Source: Luscinia megarhynchos (Eukaryota; Chordata; Aves; Passeriformes; Turdidae). From it: DNA of 64,000 bases. The translations under genes were made by a program, and so were the position numbers. Below the pieces are notes generated by a model. It ran no database searches. It was not told the DNA's origin and saw only the letters and a list, made by a program, of their open reading frames with translations. Each line of letters starts with the position of its first letter. Within the stretch, counting starts at the first letter, position 1. Positions 53,801 to 64,000 of the stretch are shown piece by piece. The stretch covers positions 27,806,330 through 27,870,329 of the forward strand of contig CM067566.1 in NCBI GenBank assembly GCA_034336665.1. Reading direction: 5' to 3'.

Positions 53801-54648
53801 CTGTAAATTCACTGAACCAAAGGGCATTTTAGGACATTAGAGGGTACACAGTCTTCATTCCACGATAATTTTTTTCCCCACTTAACCCTTCAATAAAAGA
53901 TTTATAAATACAATCTCATTTAAAAAATTAACCAAAATTATAATTTATGAAAATATAATGTAATTAAAATTAAATAAATTATAATTTTGGTTGAATTTCA
54001 TCACACTCAATTAAAAGCATCCATTAAGGTAGAGATCAACAGCTCTTCTTGACAAAGATTTTCACGTTGTCTCTGTTTTTAGAGAAGGCCTGTATCACCA
54101 ACATTTCAATTGTCAAAGAAATAGAGAGCCTGGAGGCAGCTAAAGAAAAAAAAAACCAAAAAAAGATACTTGTAGGTAGCAGCCACGTTTGTGCTTTTCT
54201 TAAAAAAATAGTAAAACTATTATCTAGTATTACTAGTAATCCCCATTTGAAACAAATAATATAACATTATTTTTCCCAAATTTGCAGTAATAAAAGATGG
54301 GAGCAACCATGTAAAAGCATCCCAGGTCTTGTAAGCAACCAGCAAAAAATATTCCAGTTAGAAAAATTGGTTTTTTTTTTTCCTTTTTCTAAATTATCTC
54401 CACAGTATAGACACTTTTTTATGGTTATCTAATAAATTCCCAAGGTAGGTGCAAGCAACTCCATGAAAAAATTTGTTTCAATCAGATACAAAGGGCATGA
54501 GAATATGTTTTAATTTGTATAACAGATTAAAACAGAGTTAATGAAGATGTGGTTACTATTATATTATTAATGAAACAATACTTTAAAAATTAGCAGGAAA
54601 ATTCAAGATGCATGAAATTTATATTCAATTTAATAAACAAATTTAAAC
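47874..54648. other. Long AT-rich non-coding stretch
   Basis: No gene or transposon was recognised. A short tandem repeat lies at 50615-50662 and a poly-T run at about 52409-52422. About 52950-53240 is GC-richer, with overlapping open frames of 80-97 codons on both strands and no recognisable product. An A-rich run is near 54146-54165 and a poly-T run near 54370-54382. Confidence 0.55.
50615..50662. repeat. 16 bp tandem repeat, three copies
   Basis: The unit CATAGGCAGCATCAAA occurs at 50615-50630, then as CGTAGGCAGCATCAAA at 50631-50646, and then as CATAGGCAGCATAGAA at 50647-50662. One CpG-type change separates units 1 and 2, suggesting a recent duplication. Confidence 0.9.
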
Positions 54649-55316
54649 TGTGATGGATTGGCCTTGTCTGAATACCAGGTGCCCATCAAAGCCATTCTTT
54701 CCCTCCCCTCAGCTGGTGTAGGGAAAGAAAATATAACAAAAGGCTCATGAGTTAAGATAAAGAAAAGATCAATCAGCTGTCACCATCACAGACAAAATAG
54801 AATTAACTTGGAGAAAAAAATTGAATTTATCATAAATCAAAATCAGAGTAGGATAGTGAGGAATAAAACCAAATCTTAGAACTCCTTACCCCCAGTCCTT
54901 CCCCCTTCCCAGGCTGAATTTCACTCCCACCTGCCAGAAGCTCAGGGGATGGGGAATGGGAGCTTTGGTCAGTTCTTCACAGACCGTCCCTGCTGCTCCT
55001 TCTGGTGCTCAGAGGCACAGCCCCTCACCAGGGTCTGCAGGGGAATCTGCTCCAGCACCAGAGCACTTTCTGCTGTCCTTCTGCACTGGCCTTGGTGTCT
55101 GCAGGGCTTGCAGGGCTTTTTCCCTCCTGTTCCCATCCCTGTGTCCTCTGGCTGCCATTGCACAGGCTTTCTTTTCCCATCACAATACCTTATCCAGAGG
55201 TGCTGCCACCATCCCTGCTGGGCTCTCTGGGAGCCTCTGGCACTGCCTCTGCCAAACATCAGGGAGGCTTCTTTAGCCCCTCTGCTACCAAAACTTTGCC
55301 ATGTAAATTCAATACA
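54649..55316 (-). mobile_element. Endogenous-retrovirus LTR, shortened neoavian type
   Basis: On the - strand the element begins TGTATTGAATTTACATGGCA at 55316 and ends CCATCACA at 54649, so it has TG..CA termini. Block after block corresponds to a large, abundant neoavian LTR that I recognise. These include the 'ctaccaaaactttgccatg' end, 'gataaggtattgtgatggg' where that LTR has its TATA box, 'gtctgcaggg', 'gaactgaccaaagctcccattcc', the 'tttggttttattcc' stretch, and the 'aggctcatga', 'gtgcccatcaaagcc' and 'ttgtctgaataccag' segments. Full-length relatives carry a long minisatellite of 'ctccagcgtgggtcc' units in the middle. Here it is reduced to almost nothing (around 55020-55075), so this copy is about half the usual length. 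The TATA box and the AATAAA signal (now GATAAA) both look degraded. No internal retroviral genes adjoin, so it is a solo LTR. The several 106-146 codon open frames on both strands are composition artefacts. Family name not assigned (ERVL-like from memory). Confidence 0.8.
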
Positions 55317-58300
55317 AAAATTTACCCATTTCAACCATAGTCTTTTGGGCCCTGTAGGAGTAGCAAAACAAACATCCAAGAACAGCTGAAGCTATTTCTG
55401 TGTCACCTTTAAGCAGTTGATGAAACAGTGAATTAATTTGAACTGCTGAAACAACCCTAACCTTTTTTTCTCCTGAAGTTTTACCAACTTCAGTTTGTAA
55501 AAGAACAGTGCAAATAAAAAGATGTGTCTCTTTTTCTAAATTTTTTCTTTTCATTAATCCAGATGGACCAGAAGTATTATGGTAGGCTTCTAAGGGGCTA
55601 ATGTACCTGAAAAGATGAACTGTCATATATTTCTGTTTTAGGTTCACTGCACTGAGCTAAGCTGTCTAATTTGAAAAATCCTAGTACAGCAAATCTTGCA
55701 CACAAAAATCTACTTCCCTGTGGATAGCTAACTTTCCCTGAATGTTTTAAAATTTTGCAGTGTTTTGTACTTTTCCTCTTCCCTTTTAGTTTCTCTAGGC
55801 TGCATACAGAATTCTGTTAATAAAACAATTTTTTATTGTTTGTCAGGAATAAATAACTGCTCAACTATGCTGGGATTAGCTCTCAAGATTGTCTCTGAGG
55901 ATATTTCAAACCAGAAGATCTATGGAAAGAGGACTGGATACAGCTGTGAGGAACAGAGCATGTTTACATATGTATTCACACAACAATCAAAGACTGATCT
56001 GAATACACCCATAAAGAAAGGTTGAAGGGATTTTTTTTTAGTCATTGATCTCTAATTCTGCAAGATAAGCACTGAAATTGTGCCCCACATGTTGTGAATG
56101 CACATGCTTCCATGTTGTATTCTTTGCTCAGGATCTTTGGAGTCATTATTCTTTTGCACACCTGTGAGGCCAAGATCCAGGTTCTGTTTCCCTATCCCTG
56201 GGGAGCCCAGGCAGTGAGCCAAAAGCATTGACTCTCTTTTGTTGTTGTTTAACTGCAATCTCAGGTCCTCAGCTGCAAATGAGGAGAATGAGACAACTCA
56301 AGGGGGGTGTGTGTGAATATTACCTTTCTTTTCCTTCATTCTCAGCATCTCAACACCCAGTATCCTGACTGAGTGTGTGAAGTGCCACGTCTTATATCCT
56401 GTTTGTCACAGCACTTTGCATTGTGCTCCTCAGGCCAGCAGGAGGAAGGCAAGCCCTTCACAGGAGCTGCTCAGATGGTTCATGCCTCTGAGTTTTCCCC
56501 ATTTCTGCCTCAAACAAACCACTTTTCCAAATGCTGATTAGATAGTGTAGTGCCATTTTCCTCCAGGGAACAAATCTCCACCAGTGGTAATAGCTCTCTA
56601 GACAAATACTCACAAATTGGATGACTGGTAGTAAAGAATGCTGTAAAGTGGATAAGGGAAAATTCACACATAAGATCTTGTTGAGGAGCATTTCCAAAGA
56701 ACCCTTTGTGTCTCTGAGAAATCTTTCAATAATACTGTTCCTAGAACTTAAAAAATGCCTGCTTTATTGAATAACTTTTTTATCACTAACTAAGAAACCA
56801 AAGACATTTTAATTTTCTAACACCTGATACAGGATCATTGAGCTGAAGAGGAGCAAAATAAATTACTCAGTCTAAGTCCTAGTCATGAAATTGTTTGGAA
56901 CAACAGCAGTTATAGATACTCCATTACTTGAGTAGTTTATACACCAAGAAAGCTTCCATAATATCCTCCTAAGTGCTGTATTGTAGTTCTCTGCTCATTT
57001 TCTTACACCCTTATTGATTCATTCCAAGTAGTATTTTTTTCTTTAAATGTAACACCCAAATCTGAATACAAAATACTGAATACTGATGCTTTATCAGTGC
57101 TGAACATACATATAAAAATGGACCAACCAACAAACCAGGGACAAAAAATACTGAAAAAACAGTTTGAGCAATTTAGTTTAAAATATTTAATAAATCATTT
57201 AGTTTGAATCACCAGTGACCTGAACGATCACAATTTACAGACACTTAGTACAGTAAATTGATTCTGAAGGAAAATGAAGTGACTACCTCATGGATAGGTT
57301 TAATATGTAACTAAAGTATTTGATAATCATGCAATATTGTCAAATTCTGTACTATGGAATAATAGCATTTTTAATTTCAATGTTTTTGTTTCTTCTTTGT
57401 GACACATACAGTTTAAGAACTAGGCTCTACAGGCTGGATACTCAACTTAGATGTGTCCAAGCAAATAATTGTACTGGAATGGAATTATCCCAGATAAAGA
57501 TTCGATATGAATATAATTGATTGTATTGTGTGCTTTGATAAAGGTAAATATACTTAAACTGGAACATAAATAAAAGAATTCCAAGACGAAGGTGAGTGTT
57601 CTAATAGTTGATTTACCTGCAATAAAGAATTTCCTCCATAACCTCAAAAAATCTCTTAACAATATGCAAAATGCAAAAATCTACATATTCTAATAAAAGT
57701 AAATCAAAATGTCAGCAATTCAAAAGTAATTTACATGACAATAGCACAGAGTAAATGTGGGAAACGAATGACTTGGTGGGTAAGGCTTTTTTTTGACACT
57801 CAGATGAAATGCAAAATTAACTATGTTTAAGGTCTGGCCTTTAGATAGATTTCCCTTATTCAGGGCAAAAAAGTTACCTGGCAAATGTTAAAAGCAGAAA
57901 ATTAGTTAATTTGAAGATCTTTGCTAATTTTAAATTAGTTATATTTTTGCTCTACCTTTTAAATTCTTTTAATTTCCATTATAGAAGTAGAAGAACTATT
58001 AGATCTCACGAATAATGGGGCATAAGCAAGTCTCAGAGCCCATGATTTAGGAATTCTGCAGCTGTGGCCCCAAATCCCTCATACCAGTTTCCTATTTTGA
58101 GAGAAGGGTTTCCAGTCTCACTCAAGATACTTAGATAAGCCTGGAAATAGAAATAAGTGAAAAATAGGTCATGTTGTGTTGTATTATTCATTTAAGAGGG
58201 AATGATCATAACTATAGGCAGTCATTGAGCACCTTCCCCTCCTATTAAATGAACTGCAAAAGCAGGAAAAGGAAAGTACAAGGCAGCAGTTTAAAAGACA

Positions 58301-59443
58301 GTTTAAAAAACAAGTCTGCTATTACTGAAGTACTCAAGCACTTCATCAGTGCTGCACAAATCTGCTTTTTAGGGTTTGTGGCCCTCCTTATTCCTACTGC
58401 CTAACTTGGAACAGAGGTGGCTAAAAAATATTGATGAGCCTTGCCATCATCCTTTCATTTTTCATTTGCATCCACAACATGTTAAAACTGTGATCCCCTA
58501 GCATGCAGCAGCATGTTTTCTACTTAGAACCTGATATCCTCTATTTTGAAATTATGTGTACGGTTAGAATAGGGGAGAAAAAGCCATTAATTCCTTAAGA
58601 TTAGAAAGAAAACAACTTCATCCACATTTTATTGGTCATAGCCCAAGAATATTTGATAGCCACGTGTTGATAGTTTTCTTCCCTAAAATTAAATTGCTCT
58701 AAATATCTAAATAAACATCAGGTGAGAAATAATGAAGACACTATCAAATAGCAGACAAAACCCCCACGACTTTCATCTATATTTAGTCAATGTAGATATC
58801 TGTGTATACTAGACAGCTTTTTATTTTAAAACATCATATGCTGTATGATTTGTAGCAGCAGAAAATCTGATTATTTGTGCACACTTACATTGCATGTCTT
58901 TATTATTCATGTCCAGATGTTTAGGAAATCAGAGGTACATAATCTTCTTAATTTAATTACTTATTTTCCTGAATATGATGTTAGAGACAAAGTAATGCTA
59001 TGGATGAAATAAGAAGTTAATGGAAAGTGTGTTTGCTTCAAGTACTTTTAGATTTACTATTAGTATCAACAAGTGTGCACAATTTTATAATCTTTTTTTT
59101 TTGCTCATCATAAGCATAGAGAAATAACAAATAATATCACTCAAAAAATGCATCAGAATAGGGCAAAACAAGTAAAATAAACCTTTGTATCATTTTTGCT
59201 GCTAGTAGAAAAATTTCTCCTTTTAACTGGATCAGCTTAATTGGCTCCCATAATCTGGCCATGAACAGAACAATAACATTACTGTTTTCCACCAGCACTG
59301 TGGTCCTTTTCTTCATCTGATATTGAAGGGCAAAGCTAAAATACAGAGTCTTCAGTATTACTTCTTGGAATATAAAATGTTCAGAACTTAATATCAGCAA
59401 AACAATTACAATTTTATCAGATTAACAGAGAGAAGAAGTAATT
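55317..59443. other. AT-rich non-coding stretch
   Basis: No gene was recognised. The 112-codon open frame on - (55309-55647) overlaps the edge of the LTR and has no domain. Sequence near 56050-56480 is a little GC-richer with no identified origin. Nothing else was seen. Confidence 0.55.
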
Positions 59444-59700
59444 TGAATCTTTACTCATGATGTGCAGGAGAATAAGCCCAGGAAAATATCCTTGAAACCA
59501 GAGAGTAGCATGCCCAGAGCTCTCACGCAATAAGCAGGCAGCACATTTGTTATTTCAACTCTAGGTCTTTGACACCAGCAGTCTGAGCATCAAGCCCACC
59601 AGCTGTGTGGCCACCAGCTGGGCTGCCTGGCTTCCTGGGTAGCCCTGGGGAAGGGAGCCAGGGAAGACAGCAAGGGAGCAGGCAAAGACAGTCCATCACC
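59444..59700 (-). other. Possible internal leader next to the LTR at 59.7 kb
   Basis: The ~130 bases adjoining the LTR (about 59570-59700) are GC-rich on a background that is not. They lie where a provirus would have its primer-binding site and leader, downstream of the LTR on the - strand. No clear tRNA-complementary primer site beginning TGG directly follows the LTR, and no gag relic was recognised. It may be a fragment of internal provirus or unrelated DNA. Confidence 0.3.
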
Positions 59701-60440
59701 TGTCGCTGTCTGATCAGGAACCACGAAAAATACAGTAACACACACACACGACTTCTTCAAGGCAGCAAGTAGAAGTGGTTTATTGAAAGGCCACCACACT
59801 TATAGTTTGTGCAATACAGAATAGAAAAGGCTCACTGGTCCAAGAAGGAAACACCTCTTTGAAAACATGCTTTTTGTAAAACATCATGTAGCACACACAC
59901 GGCTCTGATCAACAACAGGTGTCAATCTATGTTATTCATTCTTTCTTCTCTTGTTTGTCTCTGAGAAAAGTCCCCAGCCTGGGAAAGACCTGAGCTGGAG
60001 CTGAGAAAGCCAACAGCCTGGGAAAAATCTGAGTTGGATTTTTCCTTGAGCCTTCAGCAGTGTCCACAATCACCCACCCCTGGCAATCGGGTGTGGGATC
60101 CCAGCAGCTGAGAAACTGTCCAACCTTCCCATAACTGAGGAGCCAGGCAGTGCAGAGCCTGAGGCAGAGGGGAGCCTGCCATGGGCAGCAGCAGAGAGAG
60201 CTCAGAAGAGCTCAGCAGGAAGCATTCTGACCTGAGACTCATCAGATGCACTTCACAAAACTCATCGAGGGCTGCACAGGGAGCAGTGGCCCCGTGTCAG
60301 TGATCCCATGAGATGGTCACCAGTACTTGTAGCAGCTGAGAAGCCAGGCATCCCAGAGCCCCTCGTTCAATCTGATGTCATCTCCCTTCCAGTGGCTGCT
60401 TTGGAAGGGATATGGGCAGCAACTTACATCACTGACCCCA
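59701..60440 (-). mobile_element. Endogenous-retrovirus LTR
   Basis: On the - strand this 740 base element starts TGGGGTCAGTGATG at 60440 and ends GATCAGACAGCGACA at 59701. About 60-80 bases from its 3' end is CTATAAGTG (near 59797-59805), followed by AATAAA (TTTATT on + at 59779-59784) in the context CAATAAACCACTTCTACTTGC. This short TATA-to-polyA spacing, the TG..CA termini and the familiar 3' segment fit a songbird LTR as I remember it. The U3 part (about 59990-60440) contains repeated 'cagcctgggaaa' and 'cagctgagaa' motifs. The flanking hexamers (ATCACC left, AGAAGA right) do not match, so it is either not a simple solo LTR or has internal sequence on its left side. A 10 base direct repeat AGAAGTAATT lies further out at 59434-59443 and 60446-60455. 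Short - strand open frames here are not genes. Confidence 0.72.
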
Positions 60441-61624
60441 AGAAGAGAAGTAATTCTTTTGCAAATTAACAAGGTCAGAAGAGAGGCCCTCGATTTAAAA
60501 ATATTTAAAAATTAGAATTCTGCACAGCTAAAAATATCCACAAAGTTTGGACAAACCAAGGCAACGAATGAATATAAGACTGGAGGATCACAAGATTAAA
60601 ACCTTAGATAAGCCACAAAGCTCTATGAGAAAGTAGTCTCTCCATACATAGGACATCTCTGACAACAGAATTGGGGTGCCATATTCCTTTTTTCTCCATC
60701 CCAATCTCTTTGAGGATTTTTTTTGTGTCCTAAGATAACTTTTGGAGCACTGGACTCTGAAGAAAAAAGGCTTCAGTGCTCCTCAGCACACTCAGAGAAA
60801 ATACTTGGCATTTTGAAGGCCTACTCTAACAGCAAGACAAATAGCAGGGGACAGCAAACAGCAGGATAACAGTGTGTGAAGATCAACAGTCCTGTAAATG
60901 ATTTCCCAGACACTCATCACAGTGAACCAGCAGCGTAATGCCTCTCTATGAGCACAGATCTGCGATGTCAGCCTGTGACATGCAGCCATTGCTTCAGAAC
61001 CTTTAAAAAAACAACCCACATTTTCTTGGAGTTGCATGACAAACTCCCTCCAGCTGCTCAGCAGGTATTCCCTGAGATGTAAGCTGGTCGGACAGCAGAG
61101 AATGGGTTGGTTGAACAGTGTGAAGTGAATGCTCATGCTCTCAGCAGGGAAAATGTTTTTGTGGATACTACTGCATGGAATGGATTGTACAGTGAAAACT
61201 GCTGAGATGGATGTTCTTGCCTTGATAAGATGGATGAGATGTTTTTGAATATCCTGCATAAAGCTAGTGAAGGCAGCACGTCACTAATGGAAATTTTAAA
61301 AGTTGCTATTTTGCTGCAGGCCATCATCAATTCATAACTTCCACAAAGAGGTGCTACTGCTCTGGGGATCTGCATTGATGTTTTGCCATACTTGTCTTAG
61401 GCACAAACATAGGAGCCCATGCTACTTCCAATTTAGAAGTGAATTGAGTATTTCTAGACAGAAGAATGGCTCTTTCCGTGGTGGATGCTTCAGTCAATTC
61501 TCATTTGTTATTTCATATAGTCAAACCACACAGTTTTTTGTTTTTACTTCCAACAAAATGCTAAGTAATTTATTCTGTTTTAGGATCTCAAATCATATGC
61601 CCAAGCTTCCACGTCAATTAAATT
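60441..61624. other. Gap between LTR and CR1, holds the longest non-repetitive ORF
   Basis: No gene was recognised with confidence. A 155-codon open frame on - (60792-61259), starting with Met and ending in Asn-Ala-Lys-Tyr-Phe-Leu, contains a hydrophobic stretch (about residues 128-150) but no domain I can name. By length alone it is within what chance would give in 64 kb of two-stranded AT-rich DNA. Confidence 0.4.
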
Positions 61625-61921
61625 TGGACAGAGACTTTTTACAAAGCATGTACTGAAAGGACAAAAGGGAATGGCTGAAAAAACTGTAAAACTGAAAGAT
61701 GGTAGGTTTAATTTTAAATTCTTTATTGTGAGGGTTCTGAGGCACTGGCATAAGTTGCCCAGAGAAGTTGTGGATGCTCCGTCCCTGGAAGTGTTCAAGA
61801 CAAGGTTGGATGGGACTGTGAAAAATCTGGTTCAGTGAAAGTTGTCCCTGTGAATGACAGGGGGGTTGGAACTAGATGATTTTTAATGTGCCTTCCAAGT
61901 CAGGCTATTCTATTATTCTAC
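61625..61921 (+). mobile_element. CR1 LINE, 5'-truncated 3' end
   Basis: Typical CR1 3' terminus: 'gactttttacaaagcatgtactgaaaggacaaaaggg', 'attgtgagggttctgaggcactggcataagttgcccagagaagttgtggatgc', 'ccctggaagtgttcaaga', 'aaggttggatggg', 'ggggttggaactagatgat', ending 'ctattctattattcta', a variant of the ATTCTATGA tail. It is better preserved than the copy at 3.1 kb, although a deletion of roughly 20 bases has removed part of the 'agattagatataagg' block near 61715. It is truncated at the 5' side and cannot code. Confidence 0.95.
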
Positions 61922-64000
61922 ATAAGTCGAATATTTTTCTTTATAATACTAAATGAAGCTTTTCTAAATGCACAAATGCATCACCAATGTCTTTCAGATA
62001 TCTGTTCAGGTATCCTTCTACAGACAGTCGTCTCTGTGAGAGCCCACAAATTGTCCTCTTTTTGTGTATGTAACAGAAAATTTTTCAAAACCAGTATTTT
62101 AGAAATTTCTCCTTTTATGCTATCCATTTAATAGCAGCCTTCCCCTGTCTACTGATATTTTGACTGGGTAGGTCTTTACATTTTTGACTTCTTTATGGCT
62201 CGCCACAGCAAGAATCCTTACTCTCAGTTATCAGCAGTCTTTGTTTTTAAAAAACATCCTCTGTTACCTTCAAGATAGTGATGGCAACCAAATTTACCAT
62301 GGCTTGGAGTTAAACCTACTGAGAGATTTGGGGTTAGAGTTTGCTCTATTTTTGTTCTGGTAAGCCTGCAGCAATCTTTTCTTTCTGCTTCACAAAGGTA
62401 CTACTCAGATTTTTTGTGATCTTTGAAAGCATGTGATGCACTGCTTCAGAGACTTCTCCATTCTTTACATTTAGGAGGCTACTTCAAGGAAAGCTAGAAC
62501 TTTTTCCCTAAATAATACCACAGCTTGAGATATTACTTTGGCTTGATAGAGCTTACTTGTAGAGGTGAAAACAGAATTTTAAACCAAATTGATTTCCAAT
62601 TCTAGTGATCCCTGAGCTCCCACTTATAGAAACGTGACCAAAGTATTCACAAGCCCTGCAGGGATGGTTGCATGTGCTGCTGACATTAAAGGTAGAGATA
62701 TTATCACATGCACAAAAACCATTCAAGACTATGTTGTTCAAAAAGTTAAAGTGCAGAAGCCTAGAATATAAAAACCCTCTAAGTACTGCTTGCTGTGGAT
62801 TTTTGTTTTTGTGTAGAATGCAAAGAATCTCAAAGACTTCCATCTAGAAAAATGATTGCAACAAATGCCAAAGGTTGTATTGCCTTTCTGTGTCTTCCCT
62901 TAAAAATATATCCAAACTATTATTATGGCCTACTTGGCATATTCTGTCAGTTCACCTGGTCTGGCTTTCTGACTTCAGCATTCCCAGAAGAGCTGAATGC
63001 AGCCCTCTTCTTATTTCAATCAATCTGGCCTCATCACAACTCCTTTTCTGAACATTCTAATTTTGGTTCCCTTTAAAAGTTTAATCTGTGTATAAACACT
63101 TCTGGAGCCAGAAATTTTCCATCTTTGCTGATACTTAACAAGTGTATCTACCACTTGTTTGGTCCAGTAGGCATTCTCTCTTTCTCTCATTGTCCCTGCA
63201 CTATGAAAGGCAAATGTGGGGTAATATAGACTGATTATTTTATGCCAAGTGTCCCAAGAGTAAATTGACATTTTGAATCCCCCTAGCAGTTTTCAAGAGA
63301 CATTTTGGTGGTTTTCCCCTCTGTATTACAGGGAGTTGACAGTTTAGCTAAAAAGCCTTCATAAATTGAAGTTGGCTGGCTGCCACAGAAAAGCCTTTAA
63401 TTTCCTCTATGTCTGCCCTTACAACTTGGCATATCTCAAGCAAAGAGGAAAATATTACCTTATGAACTAATAATTTAAGGTAAATTCGACACCCCTTTAT
63501 TATTTATACAATATTAAAGGCAGGTATAAGGCTTTAAACATAAATTAAAAGATAATCTTCTCTTTGAAAGCATACATTAAAAAAGAACATTAATTTTTAT
63601 AAATATAATCGACCAAGAATAATGGCTAGGTACAAAGACTGGAGGTAAGCATATAAATGGACTATGAGTAAAAAATAACTTAGTAGTGATGGTTCTACAC
63701 AAGTATGCCCTGGTAGTCTGACCTAGTTATCTCAAAAGGAAATCATGCTGGTGACAGCATCTCCCTCTGAGAAAAAGTTTATCTTCATGCTGTGACAGAT
63801 CTGAGGCACTCTGAATTGAGTTATAAATACTTTGTGTTGTTTGCAGCCTGAATACCTTGAGATAGCTCCACTGCCTGTGTAAGAGGTGGGATGTAAAAAT
63901 CAATAATTTAGGAAATAGTAAAGGACAAATTCAGAATCATGGGCTGAGACAATTATGGCTCAGCCTCTTTATTATATATTTCTGTAAATCAGAAACCAGA
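61922..64000. other. AT-rich non-coding stretch to the window edge
   Basis: Nothing recognised. Open frames do not exceed 96 codons and match no known family. No feature is cut by the right edge as far as can be seen. Confidence 0.55.

Noticed and set aside
54949..55389. Overlapping 106-146 codon frames as coding sequence
   Set aside because: They lie in a GC-rich solo LTR and are open on both strands because stops are rare there.
1..64000. CRISPR array, operon or bacterial island
   Set aside because: Composition, CR1 elements and lack of dense coding show vertebrate nuclear DNA. No regularly spaced repeat-spacer structure is present.

Overview
The window looks like non-coding nuclear DNA from a bird. 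The best evidence is five fragments of CR1 (chicken repeat 1), the dominant avian LINE. Four are on the + strand and one on the - strand, and the 3' ends carry the characteristic gaacTAGATGATctttaa / ATTCTATGA-type tail. There are also two, possibly three, endogenous-retrovirus LTRs on the - strand whose layout matches LTRs I know from neoavian, especially songbird, genomes. The neoavian/passerine placement rests on recalled repeat consensus sequences, not on a search. Base composition is strongly A+T-rich, with a few GC-richer islands that mostly coincide with mobile elements.

I found no convincing protein-coding exon, tRNA, rRNA or other RNA gene. Open reading frames of 60-155 codons are scattered over all six frames. 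They look like chance ORFs, translated microsatellite, or dead transposon sequence. The window is best read as a gene desert or the inside of a very long intron.

Layout: 1-8.1 kb is featureless apart from one CR1 3' end (3131-3488). A CR1 reverse-transcriptase fragment lies at 8125-8395. About 20 kb of AT-rich DNA follows, with T/TG-rich tracts, a TATG microsatellite (21741-21790) and two poly-A runs near 25.7 kb. At 28.3-28.9 kb is the best CR1 reverse-transcriptase relic. At 32.7-33.0 kb a - strand CR1 tail sits beside a TAGA/TA satellite that is flanked by a ~30 bp duplication. A ~75 bp direct repeat pair lies at 33961 and 35571, and a GC-richer island at 37.8-38.2 kb. A 287 bp CCAT tetranucleotide array occupies 40871-41157. 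A ~72 bp inverted repeat pair (94% identical) bounds about 1.8 kb at 44681-46481. LTR candidates lie at 47.1-47.9, 54.6-55.3 and 59.7-60.4 kb, and a last CR1 3' end at 61.6-61.9 kb.

No genes act together here. The content is a record of retrotransposon insertion, decay and microsatellite growth. The observations most worth following up are the inverted repeat pair, which may be the ends of an unrecognised DNA transposon, and the isolated 75 bp direct duplication.
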